Shown piece by piece: positions 34,701 to 46,153 of a stretch of 64,000 nt of DNA (position 1 is the stretch's first letter; each line of letters opens with the position of its first letter). The notes beneath the pieces were generated by a model. It did no database searches. It saw nothing but the letters and a program-made list of their open reading frames with translations, and had not been told where the DNA came from. Origin of the DNA: Plenodomus lindquistii (Eukaryota; Ascomycota; Dothideomycetes; Pleosporales; Leptosphaeriaceae); NCBI GenBank assembly GCA_025504975.1, contig JANUWI010000003.1, forward strand, positions 2,728,001-2,792,000. Direction: 5' to 3'. Both the position numbers and the translations under genes were made by a program.

Positions 34701-35237
34701 CCCCAGAGCGTCGAATCGCATGGCTAGGCCGGTTTCGCGTGCATCCCACGGCCAGTGACCCCCCCAGCACGTCGTGCAAGCCTGCTTCCATGGGTGATGG
34801 ATCGTGTCCGCCGCCGTCGCAGACTGTCTGCAGTCTGTCTGCAGCCCGCACCCCGCCCGCACAGTGCACACACAGGCTACAGCCATATCTACCGCTAGCC
34901 CCGTCCGTCTCCCCACCTGCCTGCTCGACCCTTCTTGCTCACCACCCCTCTCACCCAACAGCCTTTCACTCGCTCTGCCACGGCTACTACTCCCTCTGCT
35001 GCCCGCGAGCTGCCCTTTTTCTAGCCTCTTGTCCCCCCCCCCCCCTCCCTTCTGCCACCTGCACTTCACTGCACTGCGCTTCACTGCACTGTACTGCACT
35101 GCACTGCACTCAAGCCCTCTCCCCACTAAAGACTTTGTTGTTCCCGTCGCCCCTCCCCAGCAATCGCCATTGCCGAAAAGAGCAATCCACACCGCCAGTC
35201 CCGCGGCTACACCGGTACTTTGCTACAAGAGCCCGCC
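31715..35237. other. 3.5 kb gene-free stretch, 3' part probably leader of the bZIP gene
   Basis: No protein gene is recognised. From about 34.8 kb to the bZIP ATG the plus strand is strongly pyrimidine-rich, as in fungal promoters and leaders, with C runs near 35032-35046 and repeated CACTGCACT motifs (35060-35110). Several short ATG frames here could act as upstream ORFs. A tRNA-like segment at 32560-32653 is listed separately. Confidence 0.45.
32560..32653 (-). other. tRNA-like segment with Pol III A and B box matches
   Basis: Read on the minus strand, TGGCAGAGTGGA matches the A box consensus TRGCNNAGYNGG at 11 of 12 positions. A B-box-like TGTTCGGATAC follows about 50 nt later. The flanks ACGCTC and GAGCGT form an acceptor-like stem that extends to 10 bp with one bulge. 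The anticodon and T stems do not fold properly, so this is not a working tRNA. It could be a tRNA relic (Ser/Leu type) or part of a tRNA-derived SINE. Confidence 0.35.
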
Positions 35238-37283
35238 ATGGACTTCTCCTCCACAAACACCCAAAATCACATGGATTTCCACAGGCCCTCCTCCACCATC
35301 ACCCCCATGGACCGGAAACCCTCGGCCTTCTCCTTTGACGACAACACGACGCTCGACTGCAACATCCTCGACACCCCCGTCCTCATGTCGCCCTCCACCA
35401 GCACCCAGGGCGTCTTCTCCCCCGAGACGTCCATCTGGGAGGACTTTGGTAACGGCCAGTTCGTGGATCGTACTGCAAACAGCTCCGTTGTCAACACAAA
35501 CGGCAACAACCCCTTCTTCACCGAGCAAAGCAACAACCCCTTCGCCCGCTTACCACCAAACCAAGCTGCCACATATGGCCAACAGTCGTGGCCCGTCACT
35601 GACAACTCTGGATCGCGGACGCCCACCGGCCCCAAGGCCTTGAACCCCTTTGGTCCCGGAGACTTTGGAGCTGCCCCCTTTGTGGACCAACAGCAAATGT
35701 CCTACCACGGCCTGCCCATGAACAACAACGTCCGACCCAGTGCCGTCTTCCCACAGGCTGCCCCCGAGCAACCCATGTCGCCGCACAACCACTCGGAATG
35801 GATGACGTTCAACCAGCAAGAGATGGATTCGCGTCCGGGGCCAAAGCGTATGAGGCCCAACACCCCTCCTCGCTCCTACTCGCCCCGTCGTGACGGCGGC
35901 ATCAGGAAGAAGAACGCCCGCTTCGACATTCCCGCTGAGCGAAATCTCTTCAACATTGACAACCTCATCCAGAGCTGCACCAACGAAGACGACCTCAAGG
36001 AGCTCAAGCAACAAAAACGACTTCTCCGCAACAGACAGGCCGCGTATGTACTTCCCTCTGGTCTTTGGTCACGCGTTCCTCGCTCGGTCCATCACCTACT
36101 TTGGTTCTTCCTTACCCCCTCGTTCATCCGCTAACGTGACTCTAGTCTTGACTCCCGGCAACGAAAGAAGAAGCACACCGAGGAGCTTGAGGAAGAAAAG
36201 AAGATCTGGATGGAGAAGATGTGCGGTATGCAAGACGAGTTCGCCAACATGCGCGTCGAGTACGAAGCTCTCCTCATCGAAAAGGAGAACTGGCACCGCG
36301 AGTCTATGGAGATGCACCACTTGATCAACCAGCTGCAGTTCGACAAGGAGGAGCTTGTCCGTACCTCCACTCTCGAGTCTGGCGAGCTTCGCAAGAAGGT
36401 CTCTGTCCTCACCGAGCGTCTGGAAGCTGCTACCAGCACCGGCATGACTGCTGCGCCCAGCTCCACCTTCAACGACTTTGCCTCGGAAATGGACAACCTC
36501 AACATGGGCCACAGCGACTGGGACAACTACATCTTCGTCAACGACTTTGCTTCCGATGAGCAGACGCCTCCCCAGCAGACCCAAGAACTGTCCCTTGTCC
36601 CCCGCACTAAGGAAGAGGAGAAGCCTGTCGCATCTGGCCTACTTCTCATGCTCCTCCTGTGTGGCGCATTTGTTGCAAGCAAGTCTGGAAACGCCGCCCC
36701 GCCGATCCCGCGCATGCCCGATGAGGTCCGCGCTGCCTCTGCTACCGTTCTCGACTCCATCTTCAAGGATGCCGGTGTCTCTACCACGCTGAACGAGCAA
36801 GGCATCATTGCGAACCACGTCACTGGTATGGAGCCCACTCCTTCTGGCATGGCCTGGCCCAAGACCACAATGTCTGGATCTGAACTTGCTGGCATCTCTG
36901 GCTCCCATCTCGACCAACTGCACTCTCATCTCACCGGCCCAACAAAGGAACAAGAGCACGAACAGCTCTTCTCCATTACTCCTGCGCAATACAACAGCAT
37001 GACCTCCATGGACTTTACTCGCGCTCGGTATAGCATGACGAGCGACGATCTCAGTGACCCGCTATCGCCCGGTTCCCAGCCTTCGCACCGTCGCAACCTT
37101 GCCGAGACCCTGGCCGCCATGCGCGAACAAAACAAGGGTGACTCCGCCGCTGAGATTTACACTCGCAGTCTGCTCTGGGATAAGATCGCTCCCGAGGTTG
37201 TCCACGAGTTCAAGCGTATTGTCGAAGAGTCTGCCGCCATGTCGCGACCCACCACCGCCGACGGCACCAAGCTGGAGACTTAG
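35238..37283 (+). CDS. bZIP transcription factor with internal hydrophobic segment
   Basis: Two exons (35238-36043 and 36146-37283) give 647 residues. The N-terminal 240 residues are rich in Asn, Pro, Ser and Gln, as in activation regions. The basic region and zipper lie near residues 256-330: KQQKRLLRNRQAALDSRQ, then KKKHTEELEEEKK, then heptads with leucine or methionine. A long coiled coil continues to about 355. At about 430-446 is a hydrophobic run, SGLLLMLLLCGAFVAS, followed by about 200 residues with proline- and serine-rich stretches. That layout recalls membrane-tethered bZIP factors such as CREB3/ATF6, but the span is short. The single 102-nt intron splits the basic region. The start sits in a strong context (GCCATGG) after a long CT-rich leader. 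I know the arrangement from other filamentous fungi but cannot give a gene name. Confidence 0.88.
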
Positions 37284-38435
37284 GGGATGAGAACACCTCT
37301 ACCACCCCACGTCTCCATGCACGAACAAACCCCACAAACCTTTCCTTGCGTAGCTTGCATTCAGTTTGCTTTTTCGTTTTGATTTTACAAACCCAGCATA
37401 GCGAGTTCACTTCTGCCCACCCAAATCACATATGTAGATTGGGGGGCGACACCACCTATAGGGATTCAAAGTTGCATTGATTGGCTTCTATCATCTCTAC
37501 ATTGAGGCCATTCTTATTTATTCCTCTTCATCATCACCGCTCTTGGGTTGGTTGGTTGGCCTATGCCACTTATACAACATGTTGGGACGGCAACGTCTGC
37601 ATTTTGAGCATCACATGGCGGATTGGGATTTCTGCGCCTTTGACTTCTTGTTTGGCGGCGGCCTTGTTGACCTCGACATATTGATCGTTGGTCACGGCCT
37701 GTAGGTTATATTTTTTTGCTGTTTTTCACTTGTTTCCTTTGTTCATTTTTCTTTTGATCTTGTTGCTGCAGAGCGAAGCGAGCGTTGTGTATCTTGATGG
37801 TATGTTAAGCCCCATAGTTGGCCACTTACCAGATGATTGATGGGAAATGATTGACTGGATTCCTTATGTTTATATGAAAGATGAAGAAGATATGATTGCG
37901 AAATTGGGAGAGAAGTCGACAGAGAGAGAGAGATGACGTTGGACAATGTTTTAGCCATGTTTGTTTTTTTGAATGAGGAAGCTTTTTTGTATATGAATCT
38001 TGCTTGATTGCTGCAGATTGGCACATTCCACACACACAGAGTTTTGAACCGTGTTTTTTGCCATGATTGAGAAAGAGACGATATTACGCATTTTTCACCC
38101 CCCTCCCAAAACCAAAACCAAAACCTCATGCATACTCCTTTGAAAATGACTCCCACTGTGTGTTTTTTTCTTCCCTCTCCCTCCAAAATACCCCTCCTCT
38201 CCCTCTCTCCCTCCAGAGTGTCCGCCATTTCCCCCGTCCTCCCTTTTCCAGCGCCGCCAGCAAGCCCTCGCACAGATTTCTCGGCGACCGTTTCTGCGGC
38301 CCTTTTGAGTCACACCTCCACCTTTTCTCAAATTTTTTCTTTTCTTTTCACTACTCTGATACGTTTGATTGGGTCGCGGTTTCAGGTGGGACACAGTGAT
38401 GAATTATATCACGAGGAGGCGCGATTGGATGATAA

Positions 38436-38517
38436 GGACGGACGGACGGACGGACGGGATGGACAGAATGGGATTTATAGATCCACTGTATGTATGTATG
38501 TATGTATGTATGTATGT
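38436..38517 (+). repeat. GGAC and TGTA tandem repeats
   Basis: About five copies of GGAC (38436-38456) and nearly eight copies of TGTA (38487-38517), separated by 30 nt. Confidence 0.9.
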
Positions 38518-38781
38518 TGGTCGGTCGGTTGGTTAGTTTATCTGATGATTTCTTTCTATTTATGAAATGAATAGATTTGATTTGATTGATTGATGGGTGG
38601 GGGCTTGAGGAGGTGGTGTGCTATGTTTTGCTGTGTTGTGTTGATGTGTGTAAATTAGTTTTAGTTTGTGGGAAATATGGGGGGATTTCAAAATACACGG
38701 TGCTATGTTAAATTCATGACTTTTTTTTTTTTGAAAAAAAAAGAAAAACAAAAATTGCACAACCATGGCAAGTAAATAAGC

Positions 38782-38808
38782 AAGTAAGTAAGTAAGTAAG
38801 TAAGTAAG
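38782..38808 (+). repeat. AAGT tandem repeat
   Basis: About 6.5 copies of AAGT. A T10 / A8 inverted pair lies just upstream (38720-38742), able to form a short hairpin. Confidence 0.9.
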
Positions 38809-39343
38809 ATTGGTTATTATATCTCTCTATCTAACTTTTGCCAACTTGAGTGTAACTCATCTCATCTCGCCCATCCCATCAATTCAAAGATTAACTATAC
38901 TCTACTCTACTCTACTCATGCCTTTGTCTCTCCCCCTGTCCTGGTGCTGATCTGATCTTCATTCAATGCATTGCATATACATGCACTCTGGGTTTCCCCC
39001 CTACGCCAGACGCACGCGCGCTTGACGGCAAGTCCAAAGACTCGCAGCGGGAGCAGCGGTACGGCTTGTTCGTGGTTTATTGTTGTTGAAGGGATAATGC
39101 TAGTTAACACCGCACAGTCTCCAACCGGCGTACCGGTACTAGATACCTGGAGGTACATACGGTACATACAGTAACTACTTACTCTACTCAACACAACACA
39201 ACAACACAACGCAGCGCAGCGCAACGCAATGCAACGGGGCTATGTCGGTCAGTGGAGTCTGAGTCTCTCACTTTCTTCCGATCCCCCCCTTTTCGCACTT
39301 GAACAACAAAACAACAGGGGGAGAACCCGACGTTCTGGGGCAA

Positions 39344-39352
<9 letters not shown>

Positions 39353-39377
<25 letters not shown>

Positions 39378-39467
39378 TATACTTCGTTGCAAGCATGCAT
39401 ACATACATGCATGCATGCACGTACTCGACTCAACAGTTATCCGCAATCTACATCCCCCCCCCCCCCC
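39353..39467 (+). repeat. GA dinucleotide run, ATGC repeats and C14 tract
   Basis: (GA) about 12 copies at 39353-39377, alternating CATG/CATA units at 39393-39419 and a run of 14 C at 39454-39467. Confidence 0.9.
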
Positions 39468-40075
39468 AATGGACAAGTGTGGCTTATCCACTGCATACAT
39501 GACACGCCACGGCACCAACGCAAGTTCAATCGGCCCGGCCCTTCTTGTTTCCCTACTCGAGTAGACTCTACTGGTACACAGACAGACAGCGAATAAAACA
39601 AGTCTAGGAAGAATGGTGAAACAAGGTGGATGGATTTGAATCGCCAAAAATTCACTACCGCTCGCTCGCTTTTCGGCCATTTTTTTTCCCTTTGCTTTGT
39701 TGCCGAGGGAATGGGAATCACGGTGCTGGGGGAGGAGGGGTTTCTGACTAACTAGATTTATGGGAAAGATTGTCATATGGGCTTATCGCATCACCGTGAT
39801 GGAGGCAAGCAAGTAGAGGTTGGTTGATTGACACGAGTGGCTGTGTTTGTGATGGAAGTAGACGATACTTTTAGCTTCGTACATACGGTATCTAACGCGC
39901 ACATCAATGACGAGTGTGACGGAAGAGGGCAGTCGTGTGGACGGTTTTGGTGCGCGGATGACGCTTTTAGAATGTAGATCTTTGTGGGAGTGGGTGTGTG
40001 TGTGTCTGTGTGGCAGTGAAGAAATCACAAGATGCATCCAGTGTGCTTTCTACCCGTATGTATAGTCATAGCGCA

Positions 40076-40110
40076 CCCCCCCCCCCCCCCCCCCCACCCC
40101 CCAAAAAAAA
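40076..40110 (+). repeat. C20-A-C6-A8 homopolymer tract
   Basis: Twenty C, one A, six C and eight A in a row. The minus strand is thus a long G run able to form quadruplex structures. Confidence 0.9.
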
Positions 40111-41734
40111 GGCTATTAAATCATGGGGTCAGGACCGTGGTGGTACGAATAAACAGGCGCTGTACCACATGTGTATATACATGCGGCTCTTTTACGCGCA
40201 CACAAGGTACCAACCGGAATATGGTCATATATACACGGCGTCTTCCTTCCCTCTCGGGAATTCCTAATCTAGCAAACCTCAGTGCGGCATCACGCGGAGA
40301 CAGACAGACCCAAGACGGAAAGTAGCATGCCGTTGAGAGACGATGGAATTGTCGTTCATCGCCCATTGCAATTCTTCAATGATTGTTTGTATACGATTGA
40401 TTACACATGGACATATGTCTGGAACCGGGTCGTAGGACCGAGATTCTGTTTTTGACATGTAGGTAACACCCGTTCCGTCCCCTTGGCTAGACCCCTTCCC
40501 GCGGGCGCTGCTGTGCAGTGTGTACACGGCACATGTATACTTTCAGCCTCGCCGGGGCAATACTGGTGGAGCGTTGCTGCGGGGTGTTTTTTCCCAAGTC
40601 TGGGATTATGCCCGTATGGGTGGACGACGGTGCTACTTTGGATTGTACTTGTCCTTCCAGATCCTATAGGGATTGCTAAGTTAGCACGTGGTCTATAGAA
40701 TGAAATGACTTGTTCGGTTGCTTGGGAGACGGATGGAGACTGTCCTGTTCCGGGTGTGATGCACGCGTACTGGGTAGGCGAGCCGGGTGGGTGAATGGCG
40801 ATAGTCCAGGTCAATCCGGTCCGGTCCAGAGCGCAGAGTGATGAGAACGCCTTTTGCGGCATCGCCGTCTGGTTATCGCGGTACGCGGTAGCCGTGCCTA
40901 CAGTCGTCGATAGTGTCGCTGTTCATGACAAGTCGAGACGAGACAGCCCACACACACCTCATCCCACCCTCTCCATCGACGCTCACGATTCTGACAAGTG
41001 ACATGACAGTACCCATCCACACCATACGCTCAACTCCGTCCCTTCTCGTACCCAGCCTGCACACCCACGACGCAGAGCCAGCAACACCCCGCCACGTGTA
41101 CCAATGCCATCTAAGAGCAGGCTTGCGACCCAAGCCTCCGGGTCAGCATGACACTTTTTTCCATCCGCGCCAGTGGTTTATCGCGGCGCAATAGAGGCTT
41201 GACAACCCGGATGCGGTAAGACGCTCGTGCCGCGGCCGAATGGGATGACGAGTTGCAGTGTCTAGTCGCAGCACGCAAGTTGCAGCAGACTTGCGCATGT
41301 GGGGATCGCGCACAGCACAAGTGTGACAGGTCCTGCTGCGGGTGAGGGCGAGGGCCGTATGGGCCGTTCAGAAGTGTCCGCGTGCGGACCGGCTTAGCGA
41401 GACTGGTGTGGGTGGAATGGGTGCGTGTGGGCCAATCGATGTTGCTTGGCGGATGCGGGTTGAGACTGGTTGGCTGCGAGGGCTGATAGCGCCGGAGCGC
41501 CATGGTCGAGTTGGACGTTTTGTGGTGTTGAGATTGGAGATGTTGAGATGGATGTAGCGAGGCCGGCAGCATAGCGTCGTGAGATTGGCAATGTGATGGG
41601 GGCTCGTGGTGGTTTGTTGCTTCCCGCGGAAAAAGAGGCAAAATGTGCCCAGATGCAATCTCGATGCATCTCGGTCCATGCGATGGAAATAGACATACGA
41701 CGGCATGACATGCAATGGAAGAAAAGGGTTAGAC

Positions 41735-43522
41735 TTACCATGTATTGCCCAAAGTCTTGTTTCCCTTTGTTTCCGCGAGGCGCAGGAATTGAGCCGCCTT
41801 GAACTGTTGATTGAGGCGTTAGCGACCATACGATACTGTATCATACATTATCCAGCCGTCTTTGCACCCGCTTCCGCATCAGCCGAACAATGCGAACAGT
41901 TGCCGCTGTCAACTGCTGCCCAAACAGTGAGGCGAGAGATGACGAGGGACGTTGACAGTCTGCATGTCTCGGCTGCGCACCCCGCGTCGTGGCTGAGATG
42001 CAAGGCGTATTGAGACAGGTAAGCACAATGCTGACGGTTCGTCGTGCAGCGCCGCGTAACGCACTTTGATCAAACACACAGGCGATGCGACCGGTGAGGT
42101 CGACATGTGTTTCTCCGATGCTCCCAATAAGCGGAGGAAGGCATGACTAGAAGCCCAACGTAGGAGGGAAGACGGCTGGAACCATCGCGATGGCACAAAG
42201 AAGACTTGGAGGAGTTTTGAAGGGGATACCTGACGTACCTTGTCCTTTTTGCACCCAAAGCCTTCGGTATAGCACCATGCAACCTCATTCATCGCATCCG
42301 TGTCCCCTAGATTTGCCGCAGTCTCATAGTACATCTTCGCAGCTGCTGGGTCCCGTTTGACGCCCCAACCATTTCGAAAACAATTAGCTAGTTCGTACAT
42401 GGCAAGTACCAGCTCGCCCTTCGCTGCACCACCTTTCTTCAGGCCCGCCTTGAGGGCGAGAGATTCAATGGAGGCGCTGTTAGAAGCTGCCATGGACAGG
42501 TAGTGTACAGCTTGGGATGGATCGGGTTCAATACCCCATGCGTGACTACACTCGTGTTAGATCCCGATGTCTGTGCCCCTGAATGCATGTAGTGTTCACG
42601 GCCGTGATGCCGTGAAGCTATACGCGGGAAAAGCAACATACCGCAGTGCCAGACCGTATAGAACCTGTGCCAGAGCATTATTCGCGCCATTTGGTTCCGC
42701 AAGTCTTCCGAACAGCGCTGTCGATGCTTCAAGATCTGCTCATCTCGTCAGTTCCTATGCCTCCTGGAGGTCGTCTCTCGGCAACTCACTTCCTTTCTCA
42801 TGCAGCCGTATAGCCTCTTGTATGTCTTGCTATCGTATGCATCAGCTCGTTCCGCTTCCATCGCCTTCATCACAGCATACCTCATTCTCAGGCGTGATAG
42901 CGATCCCTTGTCCACCCGTCGCACTACTGCCCGGCCTGACTGACCCGAAATCTGCATTTTCAAAACCTGGCGTACCAGGCGAATTTACCCCTCCTGCGCC
43001 ATGTGCAAGGCCCTCTGTGACGAGCACCGTAGCCCTCCGTTCCCAACTTGCTTCTTCCTCCTCTGTCCGCGCTACACCGTCGCCGCCAACGTCAGGCAGA
43101 TTGTCTGGCACGTTTATGCTGCTGGCGGAGCGTGTGCGTCCAAAGTGCAGGCGCTCTGCTAGTTTGCCCTTGCCGCTGCCAGTGCCATTGTTGTTGCCAT
43201 TGCCGTTGCTATTCCCACTCTCATTTTCAACCTCAGGTCGACTTGTCTGCCATCCCCCGCCACCACCCCCTTGCGTATTCCCCGCACTGCTCTTACTCCG
43301 GAACATGCCGAAGCGACTTTGCGGATCGGGGCTCAAGAGCGGTTTATCGTACCTTGTTGGAGGATCGCCGGGAAATGTGGGTGGTTCGATGGTCTCTTGT
43401 GTACTCGTGGTCGTTCTCAAAAACTGAAATTCTGGGACAGAGGGTGAGAGCGTGCGCGCTGAGGCGGTGGTGTCGCCGTTGGAGATTTTGTCTTTCTTTT
43501 TGAGTAGGTCTTTGAGCGCCAT
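41735..43522 (-). CDS. Sel1-repeat protein
   Basis: Five exons (43522-42881, 42829-42790, 42735-42642, 42545-42239, 41803-41735) join to 383 residues. Sel1 repeats are TPR-like helical hairpins that scaffold protein complexes. Residues 1-214 are low complexity, with Gly/Asn runs and many Ser, beginning MALKDLLKKKDK. The repeats follow: EAIRLHEKGNLEAS, then ALAQVLYGLALRHAWGIEPD, then MYELANCFRNGWGVKRDP, then AMNEVAWCYTEGFGCKKDKF, ending KAAQFLRLAETKGNKTLGNTW. The last intron is 435 nt, far longer than the others. The stop TAA lies inside TGGTAAGT, which is also a perfect splice donor, so the protein may have an alternative longer end. It resembles unnamed fungal relatives of chitin-synthase-activator-type Sel1 proteins. 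The partner is unknown. Confidence 0.88.
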
Positions 43523-44615
43523 GATTGCGGTTCGCAGTCGAGTATGGATTGTTCTGAAGGACGAGTTTGAGTGAATGCGCGCGCAATTCAAGGGCTTCTT
43601 CAAAGACGCGGCTCGTCGAAGCCTAGAGGAGCAGCAGGGTCAAGTTGGGCAGGGAGGGATGATTGTATGCGCAACCTCGACTCCCAGACTGCACGTAATT
43701 CGGTTCGGTGATGCTGAATCGCAGCAGTTGCTTTGTCAGTCCTTCTCATACGACTTTGAGCGTAGTCTTGTACTTGCGCAGGCTTTTTGCAAAAGTGGCA
43801 GCGCACATGGCTGTGTCGTGCAAACGAGAAGGGCGGGATGCGACGTGCAAGGCGCGCCATGGAATTGTAGGACGAGGGGACCTGCCAAGGGGGCGCAGGC
43901 CGCAGCAAAACCATCCGTCTCAGCATCCTTTAGTAGGCTGACGGGGCGCGGGACAAATGCCCGTTTGTTTCTATTTGGAGGGCGGGATTGCGTCACTGGC
44001 TCGGTCCGAATCCGCATTGATTTAACAGATCTAAATGAGCGTGTTGATGATGAGTGCTGAACTTGCATGGTGTAGGGAGAATCCATGGAATGGAGTCACA
44101 TTGACCGACTTCCACTATGTTGGAGCATCAAATCCTCACGGTCCGTGTCATAGGAACAAGTATTCTTTCTTGAAAATGTTGTACTGCTCATTACATGCTT
44201 TTCCTGTTTTTATCTTTCTTCTCGGAATGGATAATAAACTCTATGTACCGGCAAGCCAACGTCAACCACCGAGAAATCTGGCACAACATGGAAATTGCAC
44301 GCCAGCTTTCTCTTTGGTTCGTCCTCGTCTTGCAATCGTGGGCCATTGCCCATGCAATATTGATTGAGAAAAAGAAGAACAGACCTCGCAAAAAAGGGGT
44401 ATCATCGAAAGCCTTCTGCTGCCATAGCTCTGGAACGCCTGGCTTGGAACAGTCAAGACAAGGCACAGGTACTAGGAACAAGAGACCTACCAAGGCTAGA
44501 GGTGCAAAAGGAGACGTGACTTTGGAACAGCAGAAATTAGGCGAGGACAATCGTAGAATAACAGGGCAGGAGCACCTACAATGTTGATGAGGCTAGAACG
44601 GCTGCGGGGACCGAA
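43523..44615. other. spacer between CCCH and Sel1-repeat genes
   Basis: 1.1 kb with no recognisable gene. It should hold the promoter of the Sel1-repeat gene and the 3' end of the CCCH gene. Confidence 0.45.
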
Positions 44616-45731
44616 TCAGTCGTCCGCATCAAGAGGGACGAAGTCGGCTTGCTGAGTGAACTGCTGAGGCTTGTAAGTTAGAGAATCCTTGGTTTCTGGG
44701 ATCCAACTCTGAGCATCTTCCGCTGTGTCGAGATCATCTTCAGGTCTGTCTGATGCCGCGGATGAGGGACGCGTAGTCTTCCTCATTCGAGATGCACGGT
44801 GAACATGTCCTAAGCGACACTTGTCTCCATATGAACAGTCGCCAGTGTTGGAGAAAACAGGACATTCATGTGCATGTAACTCTGCACAGGAGTCCCCTTT
44901 CTCACAATAGCCTAAGCGTCCAAAGGCCTCACAGTTGAGTGCCGCAGGGTTGACACGGATGTGAGCAAACCGGCAATCGTCATTGTTACAACGCCCATCC
45001 TGGAAATGCAAGCAAGTCGGCGCATTCTCAGGTGCGGCGCTATGCGAAAGCGGACAAAATTCGCCCTTTGGACAGTCGTCCTTGTACAGCCATCGCTTAC
45101 AGATGGCTTGCTTGTTCGGGTCGTGATGGTAGTGGCATGCGTGGCGCGTACATATACCTATAACTTAGTTAGAGCAGATCAAGGAGCGAGTGAATCGAAG
45201 AAAATTATTCGTCGCGCTAGTACCTGTGGAGGTGAGCGCTGGGCAAAGCGTTGCAGGCTCGGTATTTCTTCGACTCGCTGTCGAGGTCTTATTATTAGGT
45301 GACCGCGTATTCGCATCGTTTGAGTCTGAACCCTCGGTATCGGACTTGTTGAAGACGGCGGTCTTGTTCTTGTAATGCGGTTGTGGACGTTGGTATGGGT
45401 GGTAAGCGCCACGGCCGCGACCGCCATACCCGTAGCCACCACGTTTGGGGCCAGGAAAAGATTCGTAGGATTTGCGATAGGCTTCGGCGCCTGAAGTTTC
45501 TCGCCCCATGTGTCCACTTGCAGTCTGGCCCTTGGATCTTGCGGCTTGCGCTTCAACTTCTCTCTTCAGGCGCAAGTTGTAGCCTAACGTCGTCTTGTCA
45601 ACACCTTCTCCATACTGTCACCTCCTCTTTCACATACTCTGATACTCTGCGATCGCACGGAGCTTCTCTTCCTTCGAGGTCATTGCAGCAATTTGCGCTT
45701 CGGTGTACGGGGGTCGGCCTATGTGCGCCAT
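44616..45731 (-). CDS. five-finger CCCH zinc finger protein (ZC3H3-like)
   Basis: Three exons (45731-45638, 45583-45224, 45157-44616) give 331 residues. The C-terminal half carries five consecutive CCCH fingers: the first is split by the second intron (C-x8-C-x4-C-x3-H ending YHH), then ICKRWLYKDDCPKGEFC, TCLHFQDGRCNNDDC, NCEAFGRLGYCEKGDSC and ECPVFSNTGDCSYGDKC, each closed by a histidine. Five clustered fingers of this type are the hallmark of ZC3H3-like proteins, linked in animals and yeast to polyadenylation and mRNA export. Before them is a Gly/Tyr/Arg-rich stretch (KRGGYGYGGRGRGAYHPY) likely to bind RNA. The N-terminus MAHIGRPPYTEAQIAAM is short and folded by a 54-nt intron. All ligand residues are present. 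The exact process in fungi is inference. Confidence 0.9.
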
Positions 45732-46153
45732 AATGTCGTTTGCGCAGTGCAGAAACCTACGGTCAGTCGTTCGCTATGTATTAGAAGTTAGTTCAGTCAA
45801 GGCGTACGAACACCCTCGTCGATGTGTTGTTGTTTGCACGTTTGTTCTAGAAACAAAGAAAGGAAGAACGACGTGGGGGCGCGAGAGTCTTGGCATGCGA
45901 CACGTGATCTTCACATTTGTGACCGATAGCAACGTTCACGATGACTGGAAAATCACACTGGTGAGAGCAAGATTGGATATTCATACGTGGTGAGTAGATT
46001 GAATTTTATCATGTAAGGTGTATCGACTGTCCGCCTGTCCCATAACGCCTGGAAATGCTCCTGGTCCTTGGAACACCTTAGCAATGCAATACGGTACAAA
46101 AACGCCTTCCGCCGCAAATCCCCTCTTTGCTGGGGCTATAACCAAGTTCAGGC
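45732..46153. other. spacer between TAF7 and CCCH genes
   Basis: 422 nt, probably the promoter of the CCCH gene and the 3' region of TAF7. No gene is seen. Confidence 0.45.

Larger units (their letters stand above)
37284..41734. other. 4.4 kb gene-free stretch rich in simple repeats
   Basis: No gene is recognised. The stretch carries many microsatellites and homopolymers, listed separately. Only frames without recognisable motifs exist, and coding-like codon use is absent. It could contain long untranslated regions or a non-coding RNA gene, but nothing in the sequence proves that. Confidence 0.5.
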
